Under the pieces are notes generated by a model that was not told the origin of the DNA, ran no database searches, and worked only from the letters and a program-made list of their open reading frames with translations. Shown piece by piece: positions 1-12,681 of a stretch of DNA of 64,000 bases. The position numbers and the translations under genes are program-made. Positions within the stretch are counted from its first letter, which is position 1. The number at the start of each line of letters is the position of its first letter. The stretch comes from Corinectria fuckeliana (Eukaryota > Ascomycota > Sordariomycetes > Hypocreales > Nectriaceae), in assembly GCA_019137255.1 (NCBI GenBank), contig WPDH01000006.1:124001-188000 (forward strand). Direction: 5' to 3'.

Positions 1-237
1 ACTAACTTGGTACTAACGTCGACAGCCACCGGGCTGTGATGAGCAGCCACAAGGACGCTTTAAAGATGAACCCCGGAAGCGAGATGTGAGGGCGAAGAAA
101 TGGGCGAGGACCCAGCCCGGTCTATTCTCAATGATCGATCCCATCCTTGCAATTGCCCATTCCCTGCCGGCACTCTCATCTCATCCCATCTCAGCCATGC
201 TGCCCGACATCCACAACACCATCAGCCCGCGGGCTAC

Positions 238-273
238 GGACTGTGGACTGTGGACTGTGGACTGTGGACTGTG
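238..273. repeat. 7-bp tandem repeat (CTGTGGA)n
   Basis: Four exact copies of CTGTGGA fill 241-268, with partial copies on both sides. It lies in non-coding sequence and is probably a simple minisatellite. Confidence 0.9.
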
Positions 274-2130
274 TGTTGGGAAGGGCATCACGTATGTTGA
301 CTGCTGGACAGGTTCCACTTACTACTACCAGCACAGTATATTCGATCGTCTAGAAGAGCTCTCACCACAGACAGGTCGACCAGCTCTCAGGTGTCCAGCA
401 AATTCACATTATTTGCTTTCATTCACATTTGCAGTGGCCTTTAGTGGCTACCCCGGTGGCTTGGCCTCCAATGCCGCAACGTCCACATCCGACGATCCAC
501 CCCAGGGCCCCCAAACGTTTACTACGTACCGTGCAAAGTACGAAGTACGTAGCACGTCTGGTTAGGCCTGTCTGCTAGGCCCTTGCTGCAGGACATTGGC
601 ATTCAGGGATCTCTCCACCCCGAAAAGAGATCGCGCCAGGTTGCGTGCTGCCGTCCCGAACAGGTCACGGGTCACGGGGTCGGCGAGGCGGCTCACAGAT
701 ACTGAGATAAAAGGTAACACTGCGTTAACGTGCAGTCGTCTTGTGCCAGGTCATCCAGCCTTGGCATTCGCCCACGCACACAACTCCACGACTCCACGCG
801 CACAACCTACTCCGACTCCACGCTCCGTCGCATTACGTACCGCAGGGCCAGAAGAATCGCCCGTCGTGCAGGCCAGCCTACGCAGGTGGTCTAGCCCTCG
901 GGAGCCGCCTAAAGTCCCCTAAATGACTTGGCCGTCGATGAGTCGACAGTCCCTCAGGTGCAAGTTGCTAGTTGCGTCCCCCCCTAGACTACATGGGATC
1001 AGGGCACGCAATCAGCATTTGCTTTGTCCGTACATTTCTGTGCAACCATGAAGGCGTTTGTTTCTTGCCTCTGAAATATGCTTCCTCCTCATCGTCTTTG
1101 TTGTCATGTGACCTTCTGTGCCCAGGGGCGAGTATCCTTGAGGAGTTTTGCGGCGGGTTGAATCAGATGAATGAATTTTTGGAAGTTGACAGGCGATCAG
1201 CAGCAACCCGGTCAACGCAGGCTCTTTCGGTGTCATCTGCCAAACGATTAAAGCCTGCTACAAGTGCCATCGTAAACATGACCTATGTATAGTACTAGAC
1301 AGAGTCTATCGTTCGAGTTGTAAAATTGCCGTACATCCAGTTACTTACCCTAGACATTTATATCCCGGGCATATGGCTTTCCAAATTGGTCGCAAGTCAC
1401 TCCAACAAGGCCAAGTAGGTAGGGTACGGACATTCCGACAGAACGGACGGACATCACATCTTAGAGAGTTATTCCACTCCGGCCAAGACACCTCCTCTGA
1501 AGATCTGAAGACTGTCTGTCTGTGAATCAAGGACAGGAATACAGTCACCAGAACCGTCGCGTGAGTCTAGATTCACCGCTGTGTCAGCCACAGGTGATCC
1601 AAACTCCCTTGCACAAGGGACATGCCGTAGGCGTGTCTCACCTAGCCCGGACGAAGCCTCCCCCCCCTGTGTGCTGGGAGTCTAGTTTAGTGCGGCTGTG
1701 CAGTGCGACAGAAAGGCCCGCCCAGGATTATTGTCTTGAGACAAGGGGAAAAAGGAAACAAAGAAGGAAAACAACAGTCAGCATTCCCTCACCCACCCAC
1801 CCCCGTCGCTCTACCCCTGTCGCTCTACCCCTGGGAGAGACAAGGCGCTTGCAGCTGGCCCATCCTTTCGTCTGTTGAGGGACTGGTATTTGGTTTAATG
1901 ACTACCAATCGCCGAGGGCCCTAGGACATCCGTGCTGGAGATCTTCGTTCCCTCCATTTAAATTTCAAATTCATGGACTACTTACATAGTATAGAATCTA
2001 ATACCCTGGTCAGCTTATGATAGATTAGGTATTCTGCACCTGACTTTCCACCACCAACAACAACCAACTGCGAACCAAGGCTTAGAGGCGACTCCACTTA
2101 AAAAAGGAAACCTGTCTTTGCGAGAACCGC

Positions 2131-2140
2131 AAAACAAAAG
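2131..2140 (-). terminator. Probable pol III terminator of tRNA-Met
   Basis: Two runs of four A on the plus strand give TTTTGTTTT on the tRNA strand, starting 5 nt past the tRNA 3' end. T-runs like this stop RNA polymerase III. A six-T run lies a little further on, at 2100-2105. Confidence 0.6.
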
Positions 2141-2144
2141 GCAA

Positions 2145-2248
2145 TGTCGGTGGAGAGGCTCGAACTCTCGACCTTTGGATATCCCTGACCTATGGTCAAG
2201 TCATGTGCTATATGAGACCAACGCTCTAACCAACTGAGCCACACCGAC
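2145..2248 (-). tRNA. Elongator tRNA-Met (CAU) with a 30-nt intron
   Basis: On the minus strand the 104-nt gene folds as a complete cloverleaf once a 30-nt intron is removed. The acceptor stem is GTCGGTG/CACCGAC with discriminator A. The D-arm is GCTC/GAGC, and the T-arm is GAGAG/CTCTC with loop TTCGAGC. The anticodon loop reads CTCATA, then the intron (plus-strand 2181-2210), then A, so the anticodon is CAU and the intron sits at the canonical position between nucleotides 37 and 38. The mature length is 74 nt. The sequence around the anticodon resembles the yeast elongator tRNA-Met, and the acceptor end lacks the A1-U72 pair expected of a eukaryotic initiator. CAT would also fit a modified tRNA-Ile, but that is not expected in a fungal nucleus. 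Confidence 0.93.
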
Positions 2249-3415
2249 AGCGGTGCTGGATGAGGAGCTAGGCCTTATCCGGATGGTGTTGACCTGATGG
2301 AAGTTGTAGATATGAAGGCAAAGTGAATGGATGGATGGTTTGAATGGGTATACGCACAATGCTGGAGTACCTCGCGAGACAATCGAGCGTCTATGGTCCC
2401 CGAGTTTGCTTCGGCTATCTACATGTCATCTCTGAAGCTTGTGCTGTTTTCGGAGTGTTCATCGGAGAATAGAATCGAGAAACCTTTCAAAACATGTTCG
2501 TGCTAAACATCTTGAACCGGTCAGCTATATTGTCAAATTTGCGTGTTCTATATACTTATACAAGGGTAAGGCATGACTTGCAGCAATTCAGAGGGGAACT
2601 GACACTGCTTGGGACGTACCAGTGAGCAACAACTCAATCAAGAGTGCAATGTTACCGCGTAGGTAGTTACTGAACTAGAATGAAAAATAAACTTACTACC
2701 GAACAACATCGACCCATGCAGCGTACTTACCAGTGTGTGCCATTTGCATACCTACGACTGTGGTTGAGCATAACCCCTCCGGCGCTCGTTCCTCTGTACC
2801 ACATGTGACCTTGATGCTTGATGGAATTCGGAACCCGTGCGTAATTCGTTGTCCGGCGACGGTGCTTGTAGGTGGTGGGGTTCATAAACTGGGCAACACA
2901 GAGTAAAGAAACGCTCTGGATGAGGACAATATAACCATAGAATCACCGCATCACTCCCGAAATATACTCCTTCACCTAGCCATCTGCTGTCTGCCCTCCC
3001 GTCTCTACCAATGACTCATGACTCTATTGCTTCACACCGGAGACAAGAAAAACCTTTGTAAGCGCTAGAGCAAAAAAACACCCCTAGCTTGAGCCTCCGC
3101 TAGAAGGTTGAGCTCACAGAAGCCTCCTTGCCTACTTATTTTTTAGGTCTCTTGACTCTCGCCCAGTATCGGAGCCCCCACCACCAATCAAGACTCCGCA
3201 CCTGCCGGTACCCCGCCGCCCCTCGCGGTCGATTTTGCAGTGTGCCTCCTCACTCGGAGCCCCGATCGACCCAGCCCAGGGAAATTTTTCTACCTCTTCC
3301 TTCCCAAATCCTCCCTTTCCCTCCCCTTCTTCTCTTCTTCTTCTCCTCCTCCAAACATCCTCCTCACCATATCCAACTCCCAAGCCTTCACAGGTTCTTC
3401 GATTGACCAGACACA
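2249..3415. promoter_or_regulatory. SHM2: SHMT upstream region
   Basis: This gap lies between the tRNA and the SHMT start codon. The last 120 bases are strongly pyrimidine-rich (CT runs at about 3290-3360), typical of leaders of highly expressed filamentous-fungal genes. No other gene was recognised. Confidence 0.5.
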
Positions 3416-5129
3416 ATGGCCCCTCTCAACGCCGAGTATGCGCTCTCCGAGTCCCACAAGGAGGTCAGTTCACCCCGCCATTAACGAGCTTCTTGGCTCG
3501 TCCTGCCCTGCCTCGTTCTGTCTCGTCGAGAAGAGAAGGCACAGTCGACTAACTCAACCGTCCAGATGCTCGAGAAGTCTCTCCTTGACTCCGACCCGGA
3601 GGTTGCCACCATCATGGTACGTTCTTCCACCTATGCGTCGCGTCGCATCGCCTCCCCTGTGACTTTGAAGCATCCACTAACACCCCCAACAGAAGGATGA
3701 GATCCAGCGCCAGCGCGAGTCCATCATCCTCATCGCCTCCGAGAACATCACCTCCCGTGCCGTCTTCGATGCTCTTGGCTCGCCCATGTCCAACAAGTAC
3801 TCCGAGGGTTACCCCGGCGCCCGTTACTATGGCGGCAACCAGCACATCGACCAGATCGAGCTGCTTTGCCAGCGCCGCGCCCTCGAGGCCTTCCACGTCG
3901 ACTCGGAGAAGTGGGGTGTCAATGTTCAGTGCCTTTCCGGCAGCCCTGCCAACCTCCAGGTCTACCAGGCCATCATGCCCCCTCACGGCCGTCTCATGGG
4001 TCTTGACCTTCCCCACGGTGGCCATCTGAGCCACGGTTACCAGACCCCCCAGCGAAAGTGAGTCGAGACCGTCACCGAGCTGCCTACGACGACTGGCAGT
4101 ACATAGGCTTGGGGACTCGAAGACTGACCGCCTCTTAGGATCTCTGCTGTCTCTACCTACTTCGAGACTATGCCTTACCGTGTCGACCTCGACACCGGCA
4201 TCATTGACTATGACACTCTCGAGAAGAACGCCCAGCTTTACCGCCCCAAGATCCTTGTTGCTGGTACTTCTGCCTACTGCCGTCTCATCGACTACGCTCG
4301 CATGCGCAAGATTGCTGACTCCGTCGGTGCTTACCTCGTTGTCGACATGGCCCACATCTCCGGCCTCGTCGCCGCAGAGGTCATCCCCTCTCCCTTCCTC
4401 TACGCCGACGTTGTCACCACCACCACCCACAAGTCTCTTCGTGGTCCCCGTGGCGCCATGATCTTCTTCCGCAAGGGCGTTCGCTCCGTCAACCCCAAGA
4501 CTGGTGCCGAGACCCTCTACGACCTCGAGAACCCCATCAACTTCTCCGTCTTCCCCGGTCACCAGGGCGGTCCTCACAACCACACCATCACTGCTCTGGC
4601 TGTTGCCCTCAAGCAGGCTGCCAGCCCCGACTTCAAGGCCTACCAGGAGAAGGTCGTCGCCAACGCCAAGACCCTGGAGAACACCTTCAAGACCCTCGGC
4701 CACAAGCTCGTCTCCGACGGCACTGACAGCCACATGGTCCTTATCGACCTCCGCCAGCATAGCCTCGACGGTGCCCGTGTCGAGGCCGTCCTTGAGCAAA
4801 TCAACATTGCCTGCAACAAGAACTCCATCCCCGGCGACAAGAGCGCTCTCACCCCCTGCGGTATCCGCATTGGCACCCCCGCTATGACCTCCCGTGGCTT
4901 CGGCGAGAAGGAGTTCGAGCGTGTCGGCCAGTACATCGACGATGCCATCAAGATCTGCAAGGATGTCCAGGCTGCTCTTCCCAAGGAGGCCAACAAGCTC
5001 AAGGACTTCAAGGCCAAGGTTGCCGGCGGCGAGGTTGAGAGGATCAACGAGCTCCGCAAGGAGATTGCCGCCTGGTGCATCAACTTCCCTCTCCCCGTCG
5101 AGGGCTGGCGCCTGGATGCCGGCATCTAA
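3416..5129 (+). CDS. SHM2: Serine hydroxymethyltransferase, cytosolic type
   Basis: This PLP enzyme interconverts serine and glycine, passing a one-carbon unit to tetrahydrofolate. Coding exons are 3416-3463, 3566-3616, 3693-4057 and 4139-5129, giving 484 residues, close to the usual cytosolic length. The phases agree and every intron has GT-AG ends. The active-site motif [12 protein letters not shown] places the PLP-binding lysine near residue 253. Near the N-terminus lie the family's IASEN and [14 protein letters not shown] motifs. The protein starts [16 protein letters not shown], with no obvious mitochondrial presequence, so I favour the cytosolic paralogue. Codon use is strongly biased to C-ending codons and the leader is CT-rich, both signs of high expression. 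Long open frames on the opposite strand are by-products of that bias. Confidence 0.96.
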
Positions 5130-6463
5130 ACTGCCAATTATCTTACCTAGCTGTCTTGTCTAAAGGCACCTCAAGTTCTTCAACACGAGCGATTGACAGG
5201 CAGCGTCGACACGCGGGGCAACTCATTTTCATCACAAGGGGTGTTCCGAAACTAAACGAAAGCTGCGGCATTTAACATGGATGAGGCAAATGGCGAAACG
5301 TTCAACAGCATGCATTTCATCAAGGCGCAATAATTAGTTGTTTGATATCTTTGGGTTTAAGGGGTGTGTTCGGTATCAAAAATCCTTCAACAAAAACGGA
5401 TTGGGTGGTGGGAGTTGGGTTCTGGGTATCTAGGAAAGACGCCTTTGGTCTTTTCTGTCTGCGAGGACAACCGAGTAGCTGAATACATGAATGTGTCAGT
5501 ACCATTTTGATGTCTTTCTCGAGTGGTGACTACCGATTGCGCAAGCTGGGCGTGTCGATCTCGCAAGAGTAATAACGCGCACGAATGCCATACTAGGGGT
5601 CTTTCGTTCATGGGTTTCCATTGCCTACTCGGTAACTATCCACACCATCACACACTCTTGCACAAATAGCCTCTCCACCTTGGTCCCTCCGTCCACACAC
5701 TCATTCCTGCAGCCACGACACGTGCGTGAGTCAATCCAACTATCCCGACCACCGTCACCAGCAAACCGTCACGCATTAGTGCCGGCCCGCCAGCCGAACC
5801 ATCATATATATCAAACACTCGGGCCCGCCAACTCCCCTGGAACCGCCCGCTTCCACGACCTTCACGCCTCGTAAACAAGTCCCCGTTTCGGCCCGGGGTA
5901 GAGCCAATTCCGTACATGTTTTAGTTTTCCAAAGGGACCGGCGCAGGAATTAATAAAGAAAAAAGAGCCATTCGACGCGACCACAGGGATGGGGCCGCCG
6001 GCGATTCATCATCCGCCAGGCGTAGTGGTTGTCGTCGTCGTTCCCAGGCGTATTCGGCATGTCTGTCCTCCCTAATGCAGCCGTGCTGTGTACATTGTTC
6101 CGTGTCCTTTAAACAAACGCCGTAGAAGATGATGTGTGCAAGCTCAGGATGACGAGGCAGGAAAATATAAAAAAAAGCAGCAAATCAGACATGGAAAGTT
6201 AAGAAAAGGTGCCAACTTCGGAGGGGTTGGAACACGTTTTAGCGGGTATGAGCAAGACGGAGAAAAAGGAGCAATCAAGGGCAAATAAGATGTAGGAGGC
6301 AAGGTAATACACGGTGTTGACAAAGAAAGGAAATGGACCGCACTGGTGTGCTCCTTTTGTGATATCATAGAGGGGTTTGCTGTCCAAGTTGACAAGATTG
6401 AGAAAGAAAAGAGCCGTCCTCGTGCCGCCGTCACCTCGCCGAGTCCTGGAAGTTCTGCCTGGC
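5130..6463. other. Convergent intergenic region SHMT/SPT7
   Basis: This holds the 3' flanks of two convergent genes. Short open frames on both strands show no family resemblance or codon bias. No RNA gene or repeat was recognised. Confidence 0.6.
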
Positions 6464-9400
6464 CTACTGAGCAATACTTTCTGGGCTCATCATGCCGATG
6501 GTGTCGTCCTTGTCCGTCTGGCTTTGCATACTGTCCGCCCGCTCCATGCTGGGCGCCAGCGCAATGACGGCAGGGTTCAGCGCTGCGCCGGTGGCGGCCG
6601 ACAGGGACTTCTTCTTGCCGGGTGTGTTCATGGATCCGCCCTTTCCGGGGGAAGGATTTAACCTGGCTTCGGCCGCCGCAGCCTCTAATTTCTTCTTCTT
6701 CTTGGCGAGGGCTAGCTGCTCCTTCGGGGGACGCTTCTGAGCGGTGACAATCTTTCCACTGGCGCCCAGGCGGGGACGGGGCTTCTTCTGTTTTGTAGGG
6801 AGGTCTTCATCCTCGACGAGAGGCTGATCGCCATTAGCGTGAAGCTTGGCCAGGAAGAAGTTCTTGACCAGGCCAATCTGATCTTGAATGTTCTCCCTGG
6901 TAACTGGCTCCGACGGCGTGAGTGTATCGAACAGATCCTCAGTGGAGGTGCCCGCAGTCTGGGTCTGCATCTGGTATTGGTTGCGGACCCTGCTCTGAAG
7001 GAGATGCAAGGGTACGGATATCATTTCCAGACCCATTTCCTTGTCCAGACCCAAAGCACGGAAGCCGAAGAAATCTTCGCCGAGATCTTCCGCAAAGTCA
7101 CCGCTGACGAACTGGTCACTGCCGTCGTTGAAGGCGCCGACTCCATCAGTACCTTGTTCCCCTGTCAGAGCAGGGCGAAGGAGGTCTGTCAGATGTAGCT
7201 TCATTCTCTCATGAAGACCACCGAGCTTGGAGCTTAGTCTGTCAACATCGTCCTTGGCATAAATCTCCAACGTGGAAAGGTCGGTGCCGCTCTCGTCTAG
7301 AGTGTGCAAGATGACCTCCTCCGGCGTAAATCGAGGGAGGAACTTCGGCCCGTCGCTCGCTGAAGCGACTGCCGTTTTCTCAACTTCGTTGTAAACCTTG
7401 AACGTTCGAATCAGCTTCTCGAAGTAATCCACGACCACTCCCGTAAAGGTATCCATGGCCGAAGGTTGGAGTTCTTCGAATCCGGTAGTATAGAGGATCT
7501 TCGCAATGGACCGTTTCAGGGCATTTTGGCAGGTTTCAGCGCACATAACAGGGCCGTCGTCGCTAACGAAATGTGGCTCGATGTCGTGTTCCACGAATGC
7601 TTGCATGTTAGATTTGGGAAACTGGTTGGTGTAAACCTGTGAGGCATCAGTAAATAATCTTTACGTCGTGTGATGCGTGGACATGCCTGCGTTTGAACTT
7701 GCATCTGCTTGATCACAGAGATCTTCGTTGCAAGCTTCCTCGTCTCCTGAATCTGGTGCATGTTTTCGTCCATTTTCTTGGTGAGACGACCTTTCGGGGC
7801 GGTAAAGGTTCCGGCTGGCACAAGGTGAAGGAAGTCTTCGTGCTGATTGATAACTTGCCCTTCCCCATCCTCCACCCACTGAAGCTTTGGGTGAATATCC
7901 GGGATGTTGCTCAGGGCGTCGTAGTAGTCGGGAATCACCTTGTCCGCTTCCTCCTCGATCTCGGCAGCGAGGGTCTCAGATGGTTTCCTTACAGCTTCCT
8001 TCCCATCGGCAGTATCTGAGTGGGCTTGGGCCTCTGCGTCCCTTTGGTGCTTTAGGAACCGGCGCATACCGGCCTTGGTACGGACCAATGCCGGAGCATC
8101 GACATTAAACTTGTTATCCTTGAACAGGAGAAATCGCTCCTTGGAGACCAGGGCACGGTCCTTCTTGGTAGTCTGTTTCCATATCTTGTACTCGTCGTCC
8201 TCGTAGACTTGCTCAACGGCCTCGTCAAACGCCTGGTTCAATGCCATGCCATTGAGAGTGGGTCCATCAATGTCCATAGCATCAGCATTACTGCCGATTC
8301 CCGAGTGTCCATTGATGCCGCCAGGGGTGAGGGAACCAGCTATTGGAGGTGTTCCGAAGCCATTACTCCCGTCCACAGCCTCGGAGCCCTCGCGACCGGT
8401 CTTGAGAAGACCATTCACCTGCAAAAGGGGCTTCTGGTCAATGGCCGGGGTATCTTCCTTGTGGTCGTGTGCTTTCCGTGACTTGTTTGCCCCTTTGGTG
8501 CCTGCTTTTCGGCCTCGCGAGGACATGATGGGTTCGTCATCCGAGTCATCGCCAGCGTCGTCTTCGCCGCCGTTTTGTTTTCGCCGCTCCTCAGCTTCGA
8601 CTTCAGCCCGGGGCCTGATGGTGAGGTCGGGGATTAAAGGAATTAGCTTCTCCGCCTCTTTCCTCATGCCGTTTGCCATGCGTCGAAGGGGATGGTTCAT
8701 ATCCTGGTTGTACTTGAGACAATTGTCCCAGATCAAATTAAGATCCACAACAAAGTCGGCCTTGGACTTGTAGGACAAAGATTTTAGCTTCTTGGTCATT
8801 GAGCCAAGGTCCATGGGGTTTTTGATAACTATAACATGTCAGTCAGGTTAGAGGACATGGAGCCAGTGGTGGCGTCTTACAATTGTAGTAATCGGGCGCA
8901 TCCCTCTTATTCACCCTCGTCAAGAAAGGGGTAGAGTATTCGGTATGCGCCTTCAGCTCTGTCAAGACCTTTTCCACGGCCTCGTATAGCTCCTCCTGGT
9001 TGACGTTCTCCTCGCTGGCCCACTTGCTCCGATTCTTTCGGACCTCGTTCATCAAGAGTCGAAGTTCGGCATCCGAGGCGCGGACCTGATCGCGCTTCAT
9101 GTCTATCCTAGCGATAAGATGCTTGAGGGTGAGGCTGGATGCGCCCAGGTTTGCGCTGCTAAGGGAGCCGTGGTTCGCGGCCTGAGTATTAATGTTTGTT
9201 GAGGTGTGGTTGTGGTCCATCTCGGCTTGGAGTTGCTTTTCGGAATCTTCGAGTTGCTGCTGCTCTAGCATAGCCGCACGGTCGTTTTCCAGGGTGTGGA
9301 AGATGGTGTGGAAGCTCCTTCGTGCGGCCTCCTCGGTTGCCGTTCGGGCCTCCTCTAGCTTCTTGATGGCGTCTTCGCCGGACTTGCCTTTGATCTGCGA

Positions 9401-9958
9401 GCCATCTTGTTCTTTGGACTTGTCGCCTTGCTTCCCCGGTGATGTCACCGAGTGGACAGGGGAGCTGCCAGATTTAGAAGGGGAGAGTAGCGAGTTCGCG
9501 GCAGCAACAGCGGAGGTCTGGGACTTGGCCACAGGTGGCGCAGGCTCGTCTTCTTCGTCTTCCTCTTCGTCATCGTCGTAGTCGTCTTCGTCGATGGTTC
9601 GTTTCGCCTTCTTGAGTGGCGGTTCTTTGATAGGCTCGTGATCGGTAGCGGGTGGGATGACCACGGCGGATTCGGCCGGGGAGCGACGTAGCGCGTTGAT
9701 CGCGGGATAGTTGTATGAACCGTCCTCAGCGAATAGCAGCGCGACCTTGTCTTCGGTCTTGCGATAGAGATCCGCGAAGAGGGCGCGTCGGTTCTCTTCT
9801 TCGATATCAAGTTGTGCCTCAGGCATCAAGGAGATGGAGTTGTCGACGGGGGTCTGGGTACGCGCTGAAGGGTCGTCGAGATGGTGTAGACTCCGGCTGG
9901 AGTTTGCATGGTGCAAAGGGGGAGGATGCCAGGCAGACTGGCCGTTGAGGAACGACAT
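6464..9958 (-). CDS. SPT7: SAGA complex subunit Spt7 (bromodomain protein)
   Basis: Spt7 scaffolds the SAGA histone-acetylation coactivator and reads acetylated histones. Exons on the minus strand are 9958-8881, 8828-7687 and 7636-6464, giving 1130 residues. The start codon begins [12 protein letters not shown]. An acidic run (about residues 125-150) is followed by charged coiled sequence and a bromodomain around 320-425, containing DAPDYYN and the acetyl-lysine-site Asn in [10 protein letters not shown] histone-fold/bromo-associated segment lies at about 750-850 ([13 protein letters not shown] onwards), and a basic tail follows. The first intron is 52 bp with GT-AG ends. The second (7637-7686) appears to use a GC donor; the only phase-preserving GT alternative would delete four residues and has a poor donor. 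Exon structure is by hand; the identity rests on the bromodomain plus histone-fold order. Confidence 0.9.
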
Positions 9959-11494
9959 ATTTGGGCCCGGGGCGATGGAAACGACCAGTGGGCGCGAGTC
10001 GCCATGCGCAAGGAGATGCGCTTCGCGTACGGCCAGACCGAGGGCGATTGGGAAGATCAAGACAACATGGGACAAAAGAGTGACATCGATAGAGATGGTC
10101 GGCCGAGTTTCGCGACAAACGGGGCTTGGGACGGTGGTTGTTTGATGGTTCGCGATGGGCCGGTTTGTCGTCTGTTCAAGAGGTGAGGTTGAGGATTTGG
10201 GGGGAGGCTTGTACCTTTCCCGAAGCGGGACTTTTCCTGCTGGGCCAAGGTTCGCTGGCAGCGGCGCGCCGGTACCGACGACCTAGGGAGAGGGAATGCC
10301 GCAAGACCGGCCACAATGAAAATACGGTCGCATACAGTGAATTGCTCTGCGAAGGGAGGCTCCTACGCCTGGAATCACTGTCTACCGCTTCACTCAATGT
10401 CCTGATCCGAATGTCGGCACGGCCAGCACGTGTTGCAGTTCGCGCAGCATGTACTCCGTACGGGGCCCTGCACCAGCGCCGAGGACTTGATGCACAAAGG
10501 GCCTTTGTCAGCTTGTCATGGGCGTGGTCACGTGCCTTCTCACGCGGCCATCTTCATCTGCGCCTAAGCAGTGACTAGGTGGATGAGTAGCACCATGTCA
10601 TGGTTTTGGCGTAATAGTCCTCGGCTAGCTGTGGCTACTACTACTAAAAGTCGGTCTCAACGTGTTCTTCACCCTATCTAGGTCTATAATGTGTCAAGAC
10701 GTGGTCTAGCATGTCGTGGTCCACGGGCAGAATGGAACCGTCGGCTCGTCAATCACAGGCAAGTCTTTCCCCACGCAGCTGCCAGGGGTCACAGAACGCC
10801 ATGTTCCTCTGCCGTTCCATTAATTACCCCAGACAGGCTTGACCTCCAAGCCTCCACCCAACGACACACAGCGAGCGGTAAGACTGGGGGAGGGTGGTGG
10901 ACCAAGGATGAAGTCCCCGATCGGCCATTGCCCTCCACCCTAAACGGAGAGCCATGCAGCAGCGATGCCCCCGAAAGAGCCCTGCAACAAGCAATCTGCG
11001 ACTTGATGACGGCTCCAGCCAGCCCGAGGTCGGTACTATCTCAATTATTTTTTTAAGCCTGTCGTGGCCTGTCCCCCAGCGCCAACGCTGCCACTGAATG
11101 CATCTATTTGCATCACACGCTGTCGGCTGCTGATCCCTGCTCGCATCCGCCGCCCGCTCCGCTGTAACTAACTAACCACACCACCTTAGGTCCGCAACCG
11201 TAAAAGCTCTCTTTGCCTGGACCCAGTAATTTGTAAGGCACGCGCCCAGCGGGCTGCCAGCTCTTCCAACTAAAGCACCAGCCAACCAGCCAGCCAACCA
11301 GCCTTCCTCTACTAAGCAGACAGCTTGCGAATCCTATCGACATCCCTCACACGCCCGCAGCCAGGCCGAAGCCATTGTCCCACTTTGCTGCTTGAGAATG
11401 AAGACGTAGTCTAGTCCGACGTCGCACACAAACATCCTTGACATCTTCAACATCTTCCAACCATCGTCAACCTTGCCATCCTCTCAACGCCAAA
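9959..11494. promoter_or_regulatory. Divergent intergenic region SPT7/VanZ-like
   Basis: This 1.5 kb region separates two divergent start codons and should hold both promoters. Open frames at 10126-10578 and 10691-11056 show no family resemblance. The stretch just before the VanZ-like gene is pyrimidine-rich. No RNA gene was recognised. Confidence 0.5.
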
Positions 11495-12246
11495 ATGAGG
11501 GTCCGGTTGCCTTTCGCAGGTACGTCATCGCAACCTGTCCCTACTTCGTGCTCGCCCCCAACATTGCTGTCTCTCTCTATCGTTCTATCGTCCTATCGCC
11601 GCCAACTCGTGAATCTTCTCATTGCCTCGACCTAGATGATACTGACCTCTATGCTCCAGTTGTCTTCCTGCTCCTCCTCCTTCTCGCCGCCTACGCCGGT
11701 TTGACCACTCTCCAACTCGGCCAATACGTAAACGACAAAGTCCTCCACTTCGGGACCTTCTTCCTCCTCACCGTCGTCTTCTACTGGATCGTCGATACGA
11801 ACCGCCGCCGTACTATGAACATGACCTTGGTTGTCTGTACCTTCGTCCTTGGCGTCGGCTCCGAGTTCGTCCAGAGCTTCATGAACATCGGTCGGGAATT
11901 TGACCTCTACGACATTGCCGCCAACGTAGCGGGTAGTCTGGTGGCGCTCGGCCTCTGCACCTGGTACCACAAACGTATGCTGGAGCGAAAAAGGCAGCGC
12001 AAACACTACAACGCGGTGCCGGGCGAAGACGAGGAAGACCTCGAGCTTGGCGAGGGCCATGAGACTGGCGTCACCGATGTTCCCGTTCGAACCCGGACTC
12101 TGGAAGAGCAGGTCGACCACTGGGATGAGAATCACGTCGATGAGTGGGACGACGAAGATGCTTTAGAAGCGCCAAGCGCAACTCACGCGAAGGACAAGGG
12201 CGCGGATACGGGCGATCTGGGGGATGGGAAGAAGCGGGTGGATTAG
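11495..12246 (+). CDS. VanZ-like domain membrane protein
   Basis: Two exons, 11495-11519 and 11636-12246, give 211 residues starting MRVRLPFADDTDLYAP. The first exon is only 25 nt; its donor GTACGT and the acceptor CCTAG keep the phase. Membrane segments lie at about residues 15-32 (VVFLLLLLLAAYAG), 45-65 (LHFGTFFLLTVVFYWIV), 75-90 and 105-125. The VanZ-like signature is visible as DKVLHFGTFF and, further on, EFDLYDIAANVAGS. The C-terminal third is hydrophilic and acidic (EDEEDLELGEG), probably cytoplasmic. VanZ-like proteins are widespread in fungi with no established function; the name comes from a bacterial teicoplanin-resistance protein and does not imply resistance here. Confidence 0.85.
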
Positions 12247-12681
12247 GCGGTTTTGGCGGTGAGAAGCCTGACCTACGATACGGTTGTTTACGCTCTCCAT
12301 GACATTTATACATGGGTTTTTGTGTCCTCCTTGGCCCAAAGGAAATTCCAAGGGCGTTCCTGGCATTTGATAGCTAAAAGCGGGAGTTATCAGGATCGGT
12401 AGGTAGTTGATGATGATGGATGGTAGTAATGCCTTTAACAAAAACGCGATTCACTAGCACCCGATTCGGCCTCGTCTGACTGCGTTATTTCTATCGAATT
12501 ATTCTTTGAAGACGTTTCACCTAATTTCCATCCACGTCTCATTCTAATAATTAAAGCAGAAATCATTGATTGCGGCCAAGAAGCACAATACATTCCTTCG
12601 TGTGTCTTGTTTTGTCTGTCATCCCATCAATTTGGTCCCCCCCCCTTCCGACTTGTACAAGCTTATGCGTAGCTTGACCTT
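12247..12681. other. Convergent intergenic region
   Basis: This holds the 3' flanks of the VanZ-like gene and the HRGG-repeat gene. It is AT-richer than the genes, with a C-run near 12639. Nothing else was recognised. Confidence 0.6.

Larger units (their letters stand above)
1..2144. other. Intergenic, no gene seen
   Basis: No open frame here looks like a protein; the longest is 159 codons with no family resemblance. The stretch holds a 7-bp tandem repeat at about 238-273 and a TAC/GTA-rich patch near 520-560. No convincing RNA gene or transposon was recognised by eye. Confidence 0.6.

Noticed and set aside
3612..4799. 395-codon open frame opposite SHMT
   Set aside because: It lies wholly inside a well-supported gene with C-ending codons, which open the reverse frame. 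Its own sequence is Val/Gly/Asp-rich with no family resemblance.
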